Source of the DNA: Limosilactobacillus reuteri
Lineage (GTDB): Bacteria; Bacillota; Bacilli; Lactobacillales; Lactobacillaceae
NCBI RefSeq assembly: GCF_034259105.1
Contig: NZ_CP139476.1
Coordinates: forward strand, 1 to 64,000
Length of the DNA: 64,000 nucleotides
Reading direction: 5' to 3'
The position numbers were made by a program, and so were the translations under genes. How positions within the stretch are numbered: the stretch's first letter is position 1; the number at the start of each line of letters is the position of its first letter. Below the pieces are notes generated by a model. That model saw nothing but the letters and a program-made list of their open reading frames with translations, was not told where the DNA came from and made no database searches. Positions 9,201 through 17,269 of this stretch are shown here, one piece after another.

Positions 9201-9732
9201 TATTGCAAGTTCTACGAATAGACGATCACTTATAGCGACATTGTTACCACCAAATAGCTCGGGAAACTATAGTGTCTGGATTCAACGAAATAGTGCGGAC
9301 ATGAATATCTCTACTAAGTTATTTATAGTTGGAATTATGAATTCTTATACGATTGATTTCATGATTAGGCAGTTAATAACAATGAATATTAACCTGCCTT
9401 TCTCGATGCAAATGCCAATTCCAATACAATCAGATGTCAAGGATGCTAACAATATAATTCAGATTGTCAAAGAACTACTCAAGGAAAATGCTGGGTACTA
9501 TGCAGAATTGGATCAATATATCCCTGGTAATCTATACGCAGGCAAGAATCATAATGAATTAGTTGCTGAACTTAATGCTAGAGTATTTATTGACTTTGGG
9601 ATAACACGTGAGGAGAGTATTTTTTTACTTAAGACATTTGAAAGTAAAACCCATAAAAAAAATGTTCAAGAGGAAGCCCAACGCATTCTGAATGTTTACG
9701 ACAGATTAATTGAGGGGGCTAATAATGACTAG
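6256..9732 (+). CDS. large N6-adenine DNA methyltransferase (Eco57I-like) of a two-gene defence operon
   Basis: 1158 residues. A helical N-terminal half precedes motif X (KGAYYTDQRFVEYMV, about residue 430), SAM motif I (ADFSCGGGSFLRGAF, about 486) and catalytic motif IV (IVIGNPPWEIW, about 680). The C-terminal half is probably target recognition plus partner contacts. The NPPW motif marks N6-adenine methylation of DNA, expected to protect host DNA. No nuclease motif is obvious to me. A GGGAGAG ribosome site precedes ATG 6256. The next gene starts inside the last codons of this one, implying coupled translation and a complex. The nearest known analogies are DISARM-like and helicase-linked RM systems; I cannot assign a named system. 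Confidence 0.85.
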   Translation: MNQSKEQTLIQSMEGDQESAKILSEYLGYKIGKNPVDPEGNTRIFFTGKDDEPKTAVLAVLPLPELTTNSTTVDIRKLYEKVIKIKDTELSVDFTVPVIGFIGKKRLVFFKTVGGNRDTRLDLNPETIDKDLYIRNFSYLKNDSIVVETSPFGFGAEVKVNDAAFRRELSSSFLTMVSMYRKKLSEWITATNLKNQLYDLVDDQAKESIKNNDINTLAQNESYNSVLSTVVDTISLRQLMRRFLEGYYGADSFNVKGIALGVGSGTLDEAIERAVTIAKNVSEEKQIKKLNRKKVPIGQLDLFDVGFTDEELDVTSRVEVKEGQGDYLANLSQKANEQFRLAYGGDLFAGSIGKVATKIDHELAKKNTLDWVKPYIDTKAGNYSFRFEDMPPEAIEKQYEDSMSQNVQISFNKDKNQPEVFFGDDEVERKTKGAYYTDQRFVEYMVNNTVNVEFQKRYQIIRKNVKNGNVNEIDEAIKHLLDLKIADFSCGGGSFLRGAFLKLADQFQLLNSLDYPQEIKDKYNFLDGSEDSQYQWEDYVLKHMIYGVDIDYKAIIISSLTLTLSTLQHKPKNTKLPQLIGRTLIHQNSLINAVPYYKREEVFAKYKDDIAKLRRLKFTNFDQFIKLRDKLTDKVIPEAGDVANYADFLKISCIEFALPEIYFNEDGSLNIHGGMDIVIGNPPWEIWKPNSDEFFSEYDPSYRKLPNKTAKKKLESQLMLRFPNLNEKWAKEQDRMKAGSKYFRSNDNFQFQSWKVGGRKTSSDLNLYKISLERFTQLANSSARFSILVPDNFATDNGSTGLRHLVIDKYNLQEFLSFENRSHIFNAVDERYKFACLSFNGGQTTQKNFKAFFYKRTLADLLNESVKLNYPLDFVKSMEPERYGLVEAQNQKMFDLFKKIRLRFPDLQTTKLLKVSRDFDANKEAKKFEKNNNENNQIPVYEGRAIEQFTINPKEVNFAVKEKTAKDKVGNDYKSYRIAFRNIASSTNRRSLIATLLPPNSSGNYSVWIQRNSADMNISTKLFIVGIMNSYTIDFMIRQLITMNINLPFSMQMPIPIQSDVKDANNIIQIVKELLKENAGYYAELDQYIPGNLYAGKNHNELVAELNARVFIDFGITREESIFLLKTFESKTHKKNVQEEAQRILNVYDRLIEGANND

Positions 9733-12700
9733 TGAAACTATTGAACACAAGCTATTTTCAGAACACGTTATTGATAATCGACGTTTATCGATGGTTGATG
9801 CCTTAAAATATCTCCTTACCCAAGAAGAATTTAAGACTCTTGATGTAGCTGTAGGATACTTCTATATCACTGGCCTTTTACTATTAAAGAATGAGTTTAC
9901 CGACTTTACGGATAATCGGAATGGTCACTTCCGAATTCTTATGGGAAACGAAACAAATGGTGGCACGGTTAATGTCCTTGATGGCTCTTATTATAAAAAC
10001 TATGTTGATCTGATCGCTGCTAAAAGTAAGAATGACACCGACAGAATTTCAGATAAGGAATTCTTGGGGAAGGTAGTTGAATGGATTGACTCTGGCAGAA
10101 TTGAAATCAAAGTTTACACAGGACAAGCCGATTATTTCCATGCTAAAAGCTATCTTTTTGCTTCCACACTTGATTCAGAGCGAGGAACTGCAATCGTTGG
10201 CTCTTCAAATTTTTCTCGCGCTGGGTTACAAGGAAACACAGAGTTAAATGTTCTAACCCAAGATGGTTTCTTCGCCCTTCATAACTGGTATAACAACTTA
10301 TGGTTATCAAAAGAAGCAGTAACTGATTTCTCTCCAGAACTAATTAAAATTGTTAAAAGCAGTGGTGCTAAACGTCCTTTACAAGAATATCAGCCAGTTA
10401 AGGAAACCTACTACAACTTCGCCAACATGTATGGGAAGCCATACTCTGAGCTTGACGACAGTCAACAATGGGTTCAGGAACTATTCCAACATCAGCGTAG
10501 TGGAATTATTAATATCAAAGAAAAGTTAGACTCGTTAGACACTGCTGTCTTATCGGATGGAGTCGGGCTCGGTAAAACACGTACCGCGGCCGGAGTAATT
10601 CGTTTATATCTCGCCTCGGAAACAGTACATAATGTTTTGGTTATTGCTGATACTAAGCTAAAGGACCAATGGCATGATGAACTATCTGCGGTAGGTGTTA
10701 AACCAACAGACTACTCCTTTATTTCAAGACAGAAGTTGGTAGAAATCCCGGATGAACAGCTAAAACAGGCAAATTACACTCTTGTGGTTATTGATGAGGC
10801 TCACTTGGGTTTTAAAAATAACAACACAAAGGCTTACCATAAAGTAGCAATGATGAAACAAAATAATCCTAAAATGAAGGGGTTAATGCTGACTGCTACT
10901 CCATGGAATAACCAACGGGAAGACGTTATTAATATTGGTGCCTTATTCCTTAACATTGATGCAATTCCGAACGACCGGTCATATAAGCAATATTTCTTAC
11001 TATCACCCCATCTCGTATCTAACAGGGTAGTGAAAAGACTAGCCGCTGATGATCAAGCATTCAAGGAATTTTGGGACGATGTATTCTTACAACGTACTCG
11101 TAAGACTTATGGTGGTAAAGGAGTTAAGTTTCCTCATCGCAATTTTCCTAGTGTCGATATTCAATATGAGCCCCGTAAGAATGAGATTTTTTCGGATAAT
11201 TTTGATGTAATTGATCAACTTAAATTTCCTTACCAAGACCCAATTAAATATATTGATGATAGTAAAGAGGACTTGGGTGCAAAGCAGCTTAAAATGATGC
11301 TCCTTAAACGTGCTGACTCAAGCTGGAAGGCTTATGCAGTCTCCCTACAGCATATTGTGGATAAGCTACAAAAATTACAAGACCTTTATCTAAATCAATT
11401 TGCACAGCTTAAAGGAAGAGGACTCCTTGAACACTACAAGGCTTTTCTCGGAGCTGCATATCATCTTACGGAATATCAATTCAAGAACGTAGGAATATTT
11501 GAGAACTTATCTGATTTTAACGAAGACGAATCAACAACTAGTAATCAAGATGTAAAAAGAAAAGTCCGTCAAAAACAATATCTTGAAAAAATCACTGCTC
11601 AAATCGAGGAGATTAAGCTGCCAAAAGCTAAAAAAGCTATTGCTAGAATGACTGCTGATTGTGAACGTGATCTTACGACATTAAAGTCATTAATCAATAA
11701 TCTTAATGCTGCCTACAATAAAATTGATGAAAAGGTGGATAAGATTATTCAATGCATTGATGAGGAACACGAGAAGGGACATAAGGTCATTTTAGTGTCT
11801 CAATTTGCTGATACAGTTGAGTATTACTATCAACGTTTATATGATCACTACAACACCAATAAGATTACTTTACCAATGGGGATGATTACTGGTAGTGCTA
11901 ATAATCGTGACCAGGTTAACGCAAAATTGAACCAGAACTCTTCTACGAAAAAAGATGTTTTGGAACACTTCTCACCTATTTCAAAGAATAAGCCAGAATT
12001 AATTAAAGATAACGTAACTATTGATTTGGTAATCGGAACTGATACCATATCCACAGGTCAAAACTTGCAAGATGCTGTTACATTAATGAATATTGATCTC
12101 CCTTATAATCCGATGACTTTGGAACAAAGAATTGGTCGTATTGACCGACCATTACCTGCCGGAAGTGATAAAGATCAGATTTATATCTATACATTCCCCG
12201 TTTATGAATCCATTAATTCTCAGCTGAAAATGCTGAACCGTTTAGGCAATAAAATGGCTGGTGTTCTTAAAGATACTGAATTTGATAATGTTGTCCTTCC
12301 ACAATATGAAAACTACCTTAAAAACAGTCAAAATAATAAGCAAAATGCTGTTAAGTCTATGCTTGACCAAACAGAAGACCAACTAATGAATCATTCAAGT
12401 TTCTCTTCTGAAAAGCATTCTGAAGCTTATCAAGATGCTAACAAACGTATGTACAATTTTAAGGTAAATCAGCTTAAACCGTTCAAACACCCTTTAATTG
12501 CAGATTACAGTTTTTCTAGTAATGGCCAGGATTCTTCGATAGTTGTAATGGAAGTTCAGTACCAGGATGTTAATGGTACTCCTGTCAGCAAAGAGAACGT
12601 TCTAGTAAATGCTGATCAAGGAAAGATAATCGGTATTATTGATGCTGAGCGAAGTCTTAACCATGCAATTAACAATGACTGGCACAATTCTCAAAATCTA

Positions 12701-13192
12701 CCTATTTCAAAAGCAGAAGCTAAAATTAACTCGATTAAAGATGGATTAAACCAAGTTAAAAAGAATTTGGTTAACCAATACAATAATCAAAGAGAATTCT
12801 TTGATAAGAACTCACAGAGTCTCAATAACAGTACAGCGATAAGGGCAGCTAAACAACTACATGATAGTGCAGTTAAAAATCAGACAATGGTTTTGCAAAA
12901 GCTTCAATCAGTTGAGGTTGAACCAAGTAAGCTACAAGATATCATTCGTTATGTACAAACCATTGATAAAGATGATGACCTATTCCCAATAGTCAAAGAA
13001 ATTGCTAGTAATCCCGATGTTTTCTGGATGAATATCAAAGATTACATTGAATTCTTTAATCCTGACCAAATTAAGGAAATGGAACAAGTGGGGAAAAATA
13101 TTAAACAATCCGATCAAAGAAAAGCTGACTTGGAGCAGACTAAGTATCGAGTCTTAACTGGAAACCTAGTTATTACTAATAACACTAAGTAG
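9725..13192 (+). CDS. PLD-nuclease/SF2 helicase fusion (defence effector)
   Basis: 1155 residues from ATG 9725 (GAGGGGGC ribosome site); an upstream TTG at 9710 is less likely. The N-terminus holds a phospholipase-D-like nuclease domain with FHAKSYLF (about residue 139) and GSSNFSRAGL (about 160). A superfamily 2, SNF2-like motor follows: GVGLGKT (Walker A, about 279), VVIDEAHLGF (DEAH, about 357), LTATPWNN, and C-terminal TDTISTGQNLQ and QRIGRIDRP (motifs V-VI, about 770-805). The tail has long helical or coiled segments. It overlaps the methyltransferase by 8 bp. The likely role is to translocate on unmodified DNA and cut it, with the methyltransferase giving self-protection. This is inference from domain content. 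Confidence 0.85.
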   Translation: MTSETIEHKLFSEHVIDNRRLSMVDALKYLLTQEEFKTLDVAVGYFYITGLLLLKNEFTDFTDNRNGHFRILMGNETNGGTVNVLDGSYYKNYVDLIAAKSKNDTDRISDKEFLGKVVEWIDSGRIEIKVYTGQADYFHAKSYLFASTLDSERGTAIVGSSNFSRAGLQGNTELNVLTQDGFFALHNWYNNLWLSKEAVTDFSPELIKIVKSSGAKRPLQEYQPVKETYYNFANMYGKPYSELDDSQQWVQELFQHQRSGIINIKEKLDSLDTAVLSDGVGLGKTRTAAGVIRLYLASETVHNVLVIADTKLKDQWHDELSAVGVKPTDYSFISRQKLVEIPDEQLKQANYTLVVIDEAHLGFKNNNTKAYHKVAMMKQNNPKMKGLMLTATPWNNQREDVINIGALFLNIDAIPNDRSYKQYFLLSPHLVSNRVVKRLAADDQAFKEFWDDVFLQRTRKTYGGKGVKFPHRNFPSVDIQYEPRKNEIFSDNFDVIDQLKFPYQDPIKYIDDSKEDLGAKQLKMMLLKRADSSWKAYAVSLQHIVDKLQKLQDLYLNQFAQLKGRGLLEHYKAFLGAAYHLTEYQFKNVGIFENLSDFNEDESTTSNQDVKRKVRQKQYLEKITAQIEEIKLPKAKKAIARMTADCERDLTTLKSLINNLNAAYNKIDEKVDKIIQCIDEEHEKGHKVILVSQFADTVEYYYQRLYDHYNTNKITLPMGMITGSANNRDQVNAKLNQNSSTKKDVLEHFSPISKNKPELIKDNVTIDLVIGTDTISTGQNLQDAVTLMNIDLPYNPMTLEQRIGRIDRPLPAGSDKDQIYIYTFPVYESINSQLKMLNRLGNKMAGVLKDTEFDNVVLPQYENYLKNSQNNKQNAVKSMLDQTEDQLMNHSSFSSEKHSEAYQDANKRMYNFKVNQLKPFKHPLIADYSFSSNGQDSSIVVMEVQYQDVNGTPVSKENVLVNADQGKIIGIIDAERSLNHAINNDWHNSQNLPISKAEAKINSIKDGLNQVKKNLVNQYNNQREFFDKNSQSLNNSTAIRAAKQLHDSAVKNQTMVLQKLQSVEVEPSKLQDIIRYVQTIDKDDDLFPIVKEIASNPDVFWMNIKDYIEFFNPDQIKEMEQVGKNIKQSDQRKADLEQTKYRVLTGNLVITNNTK

Positions 13193-13250
13193 CCTGTTTA
13201 ATGGTTGATTTTGAAATATCTTAGCTAAATTTATAAAACCAATATTTTAA

Positions 13251-13290
13251 AAGCACTCCAGTTCTTGAGCTGGGGTGCTTATTTCTTTTG
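13251..13290 (+). terminator. terminator of the methyltransferase-helicase operon
   Basis: AAGCACTCCAG / CTGGGGTGCTT with an 8-nt loop, followed by ATTTCTTTT. It sits 59 bp behind the helicase stop. Confidence 0.85.
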
Positions 13291-13315
13291 TATAGCAATG
13301 TCGTCTTTTGAAAAT

Positions 13316-13430
13316 AATAAAAGACCGTCCTCGTATAACTTTGGCCAGTTTACGGACGATCTTTTATAGTTGTTAGTAACATGGCCACCGTCTTTTTAAC
13401 GAGCCTGCTTTTTGTGTACCTATATTATAG
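13316..13430 (-). ncRNA. small RNA-like unit, leftward copy (Fst-type RNA II-like)
   Basis: On the minus strand a TATAAT box (13424-13429) is followed by about 60 nt and then a strong hairpin (GATCGTCC / GGACGGTC, 13323-13361) with a T-rich end. The whole block is homologous, inverted, to 13582-13682: AAAGACGGTG, GTTACT and AAAAGATCGTCCGTAA occur in both. Paired short RNAs of this build resemble antitoxin RNAs of Fst/par type I systems in lactobacilli; that identity is inferred. Confidence 0.4.
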
Positions 13431-13581
13431 CATGAAAGAGGGGAGTTGAGTAGTCAGTGAATACTCAGTGACGTGTTCATGAGTCTTTCGTGTTATAACT
13501 TGTCATTAAAATTCATATTTTAATGACAGACTGATATAAGGAAACGACCCCTACCACCAACACCAATAGTTAAGCCCGTGT

Positions 13582-13682
13582 TATAATTAATATAGGCCCG
13601 TTTCAAAGACGGTGACCTAGTTACTTAGAGCTAATAAAAGATCGTCCGTAACCGGCCAAAGTTAACAGGACGGTCTTTTTTA
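13582..13682 (+). ncRNA. small RNA-like unit, rightward copy
   Basis: TATAAT at 13582-13587, then TATAGGCCCGTTTCAAAGAC, a GGTGACCTAGTTACTTAGAG block and a terminator (GATCGTCC 13640-13647 / GGACGGTC 13668-13675 with a T6 tail). It is the inverted partner of the 13316-13430 unit. No matching toxin frame was found beside either copy, so both could be orphan antitoxin RNAs. Confidence 0.45.
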
Positions 13683-13699
13683 TTACAGGAGTTTTAATC

Positions 13700-14063
13700 A
13701 TGAAAAATCAAACTCGTAATGTTAGATTAGCAATCAAAAAAAGGCAATGAAATCATTGCCGATTTCAAGCAGCACTCAAACGGTAAGCTTAATCTTTGGG
13801 CCTCTATTACCGATCTTAGCGAGAAGTACAATATCACCGCAGAAGCACATAGTAAATTCAATCCTGGAGTCTATACCGCAATCGTTGCGCAACTCCCTTT
13901 CTCTGACTTCACATATGATGAGTTCGTTGAGGTGCTAATGGCATTTCAAAAGGAATGGGACATTCCCGTACTGACCCATGCCTTTCCTAAGAAGAAGCTA
14001 TTTAATCTACGTCAAAAGTATGGTGCCAGGATAATTAGGGACGATATTGTCCGCAAAGAATAA
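13700..14063 (+). pseudogene. small hypothetical gene with a frameshift in an A7 run
   Basis: ATG 13700 has a good ACAGGAG site and reads MKNQTRNVRLAIKK, then hits a stop at 13748. Removing one A from the A7 run after ATC (about 13737) restores a continuous frame to TAA 14061-14063, about 120 residues, including NEIIADFKQHSNGKLNLWAS and DIPVLTHAFPKKKLF. Total length 364 is one base more than a multiple of three. I do not recognise the family. The homopolymer could also allow phase-variable expression. Confidence 0.6.
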
Positions 14064-14092
14064 GATTACAATGATGTCAACTCTTATATTAG

Positions 14093-14122
14093 TAGTCCTA
14101 CGTGTTTTGCGTGGGGCTTTTT
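14093..14122 (+). terminator. terminator behind the frameshifted small gene
   Basis: AGTCCTACG / CGTGGGGCT hairpin followed by TTTTTC, 30 bp downstream of the stop. Confidence 0.65.
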
Positions 14123-14229
14123 CTATACAAAATTCCCCAGCAATAATATTACTGAAGAATTCGCAACACATTTTATGCAAAGAGACACTACTCTTTACGG
14201 GATGCATTATAGCACAGAATTCCAATCGA

Positions 14230-16140
14230 GTAGGAGATAATTGATTAGTTCAATTATCGACCTCTCACACCACCGTACGTACGGTTCCGTATACGGCGGT
14301 TCGACAACTTAATCACATTGAATTGACTGGAGCGTCTTGGACATATTCATAAGTCCGAGTTGTTCCAGTTTTCTATTAGTTAGAGAATAGCTCAAGGTCT
14401 TACTGTGTGCAGTTCGCCAGTACCCCTTGCGGGTACTAGCGAAGACATATGCATCATGCTGAGACAGCCCCAGCTTCTGTAAATTAGTTACCTTAGTTTT
14501 AAACTTCTTCCATTGCTTCCAGATATACTGCCTTATTCAGGCTCTCAACCACTTGTCAAGGCGTTGAATAAAGTCAGTTAGTTTCCCAATTGAGTAGTAC
14601 TGAAGCCACCCACGCATTTTTCGATGAATTTCTTCAAACATTCTTGTCAGAGATATTCCACGATTACGTTTAGTTAATAACTTCAGTGCTTTCTTTACTC
14701 GTTGTTGCGATTGTTTAGCTGGACGGGCGTAGGCCCCATTGTGGTCTACACCCAACGAAAAGCCAAGAAACTTCAACCGTAGCGGGCTACCGACTTTGGT
14801 TTTATCTGGGTTCACTTTAACTTTCAAGCGCTTTTCTAGAAACTGGGTAATGCTTCGCATTACTCGTTCTCCGGCTCGTTGACTTTTAACATAGATGTTA
14901 CAATCATCCGCATAGCGCACAAAGTGGTGACCACGTCTAGTCAACTCTTTGTCCAACTCATTTAGATAGATGTTCGCCAGTAGTGGTGACAATGGCCCTC
15001 CTTGTGGGGTTCCTTTTTCACTCTTAGCGAAAAGCCCATGGTCTAAGACTCCGCTAGTTAGAAACTTACGAATGAGTCTTAGTGTCCATGGGTCATCAAT
15101 ATATTGTTGGAGATACTTAATCATCAAGTCATGATTAACGTTATCAAAATAGGCTTTTAGGTCTAAGTCGACAACTCTTCGATAACCTTGATTATAAAGA
15201 TCTACTACTTTTGAAATAGCGTCATGGGCCCCACGGTGGGGACGGAAGCCAAAGCTATTATCAGAGAAAACACGCTCAAAGATAGGCGTAAGAATTTGGG
15301 CTACAGCTTGTTGAACCATTCGGTCCACCACCGTTGGTATTCCAAGTCTTCTTACTCCACCATTAGGCTTCGGAATTTCTACCCGTTTGACTGGAGCTGG
15401 TTTATACTTGCCCTCACGCAAACTAGCGATCAGTTCCGTCTTATTTTCTCTGAGATATGGCAGAAGGTCATTGACTGTCATATCGTCAACGCCTGCTGCT
15501 CCTTTATTTCTCTTAACTCGCAAATAAGCCTGATTAAGGTTATTGCGATCCAAGACCAGGTCTTGGATAGTGACACTCATACCTTTACCTTCACCATAAC
15601 CGGTACTACGCGCCCGCGCCCTTGTGTACTTTCGGTTTTCCAAACCTATCCTCGACAAGCGGTCAGCTTGTTGTTCTGTTTTCTGCGATTGTCGCACCTG
15701 ATTACACCTCCGATATAAGTTACAAGTTATTGTCGTTCAGTCCTTCATCTGATTATTCAAACTACTATGACCTCGGCTGACTTCTGGCTTACTCAACACT
15801 GCATCACTGCACCGCTTGTTTCTGTGGAAATTAAACTTATTCCTCTTGTCGGAAACGTGTAGGCCAGATCTCCCCGGGTAAGAATATTAGCTTTCGTACC
15901 ATGTCATCGTTAGCTTTACTGAGACCAACTTCGAGTAGTATTGGACTTCAACTTGTCTAGCAGCCTTATCCAGTTAATTTCAGCCTTATAGCTACTTCTT
16001 GTTCATCGATGCAGTACTTTGCCTTAGACTTCCTTCAGATTCCACCTCACGGTGGACACCCTTGTCCTCAGCTCATGGTTCCGACTACTACGGCCCATAG
16101 CGGACTTTCACCACCTAGCTAATACCCATGCCGGGCGCAC
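14230..16140 (-). mobile_element. group II intron
   Basis: Read on the minus strand, the 5' end at 16140 is GTGCGCCCGGCATGGG, a group II 5' signature, followed by GAAAGTCCGCTATGGGCC-type domain I sequence. The 3' end near 14230-14270 has a domain V-like CCGTATACGG / CCGTACGTACGG segment, then GTGTGAGAGG and a domain VI hairpin ATAATTGA/TCAATTAT. An intron-encoded protein lies between. The 5' exon is a factor-independent terminator (16148-16176) ending directly at the insertion point, which is the habit of class C introns. Confidence 0.85.
14309..15697 (-). pseudogene. group II intron reverse transcriptase/maturase with in-frame stop
   Basis: The intact part (15697-14537, 386 residues) has the reverse transcriptase fingers-palm with FVRYADDCNIYV as catalytic YADD, EIPKPNGGVRRLGIP, and SEKGTPQGGPLSPLLANIYL. 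It stops at TGA right after LDKWLRA. Reading through that TGA, the same frame continues as IRQYIWKQWKKFKTK and on to KTLQSIQCD, stopping at 14309-14311. This is the normal maturase X and C-terminal region. A single CGA-to-TGA change would explain it. The truncated enzyme would lack the maturase domain, so mobility and splicing help are probably lost unless supplied in trans. Confidence 0.85.
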
Positions 16141-16144
16141 TACA

Positions 16145-16178
16145 AAAAGCTTCCCAGCAACAATAGCTGAGAAGCTAA
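16145..16178 (-). terminator. terminator of the Mrr operon, intron insertion site
   Basis: On the minus strand AGCTTCTCAGC / GCTGGGAAGCT with a T-run. The intron begins only a few bases after the T-run. Confidence 0.8.
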
Positions 16179-16296
16179 CGGTTTATTAAATAAAGGAATT
16201 CCTTTACATCCAATATTGTAGCACATCACGCTGAACCTGTCCTATAGTAGCATTTATAAAATATCAGTTTTATAAAGATGCAAATTCTATAAAAAT

Positions 16297-17259
16297 TTAC
16301 TCTGTAAAATCATCTTTGTTAATTCTGTATAGGTAGTAGGTTTTAGCTTCTTCAACCCCTACCCTATACTGAATCATTAAGTTAGTAAGTGCATCTCCAT
16401 CAATAGTAACAATATTTAAACCTTTAGCAGCTTCATATGCATCGCTAGTGAATGTTGATGTAGTTATAAAAACACCTCTATCCATATGCTTTAAATTAAT
16501 TGCTCCACTAAAAGAAGTTATTTCATGACGACCAACTGAATTACCGGCAGCATACCTCTTGACCTGAAGATATACCTTCTGGAGTCCCAACGCATCCTGG
16601 TAGATTACGCCGTCAATCCCATTGTCTTTAGACTTTTGGGTTACAATAGATTGGCCATTGGACCCTTTATACCCCATCCTATTCAATAGGTTTACCATAA
16701 GCGTTTCAAAAGCATATGGATTCATTTTTGTTAGTTCCGTAAGCAAGTGATCCTTTGTTTCTTCCATTTTTAGATTGAACCATTCTTGAATAGAATTTTC
16801 GTTAGATAAGGTGGTTTGGGGATCATCGCTATCATATTCAATATTGTTATCACTATCGTTGTCAGTATCTTTACTTTTAGCTTTTTTTACTTCAGCAATA
16901 TGGGCTTTGTACAGCGGCTCATTCTGGACGACGGTTCTGCTTAAGGTTAGCCCATATTTATCACAAGCCTCTTTGCCCAGCGTCGTTATTTCATACTCAG
17001 CTCTTTTATCAGAGCGTAAATAGCCAGCAATTTTCAATCTACTAAGTGCGAAGCCCGCGCGTTTTATAGCATCATTACCCGAATCAAGCTCTTTTTCTCT
17101 TAATTCGTCAGGAAGATTTAATTCCTTTACCGTTGCCGCTTTTATATCTTTTGCTGTCCATTTTCGCTTTTCCGTAGCAAGTTTTAAAACAATGCCTAGA
17201 AGGGCATCCCACGTTGGCATACCGTCAGAACTATGTTTTAGTGTAGTATAATCAATCAT
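16297..17259 (-). CDS. Mrr-type restriction endonuclease
   Basis: 320 residues from ATG 17259 (GAGGTAAAAG site); the frame extends upstream into the preceding gene but that start is less likely. The N-terminal 90 residues are a winged-helix Mrr_N domain (MPTWDALLGIVLKLA). An acidic linker follows, then the PD-(D/E)xK Mrr catalytic domain: ETLMVNLLNRMGYKG, DNGIDGVIYQD (catalytic D about residue 218), LQVKRYAAG (Q-x-K) and GVFITTSTFTSDA. Mrr enzymes commonly cut modified DNA. Only 10 bp separates it from the upstream methyltransferase, so it probably works as nuclease partner of that system. It ends shortly before a terminator. Confidence 0.88.
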   Translation of the reverse strand: MIDYTTLKHSSDGMPTWDALLGIVLKLATEKRKWTAKDIKAATVKELNLPDELREKELDSGNDAIKRAGFALSRLKIAGYLRSDKRAEYEITTLGKEACDKYGLTLSRTVVQNEPLYKAHIAEVKKAKSKDTDNDSDNNIEYDSDDPQTTLSNENSIQEWFNLKMEETKDHLLTELTKMNPYAFETLMVNLLNRMGYKGSNGQSIVTQKSKDNGIDGVIYQDALGLQKVYLQVKRYAAGNSVGRHEITSFSGAINLKHMDRGVFITTSTFTSDAYEAAKGLNIVTIDGDALTNLMIQYRVGVEEAKTYYLYRINKDDFTE

Positions 17260-17269
17260 TCTTTTACCT

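Noticed and set aside
13381..13449. 23-codon frame MATVFLTSLLFVYLYYSMKEGS as a membrane toxin.
   Set aside because: It lies directly behind a terminator with no ribosome site and runs antisense to the leftward small RNA unit; likely chance.
14007..14244. Two opposite-strand frames of 65-72 residues.
   Set aside because: They cover a terminator and the intron edge; no ribosome site and no motif.
15224..15718. 164-residue plus-strand frame.
   Set aside because: Fully antisense to the group II intron reverse transcriptase; shadow frame.
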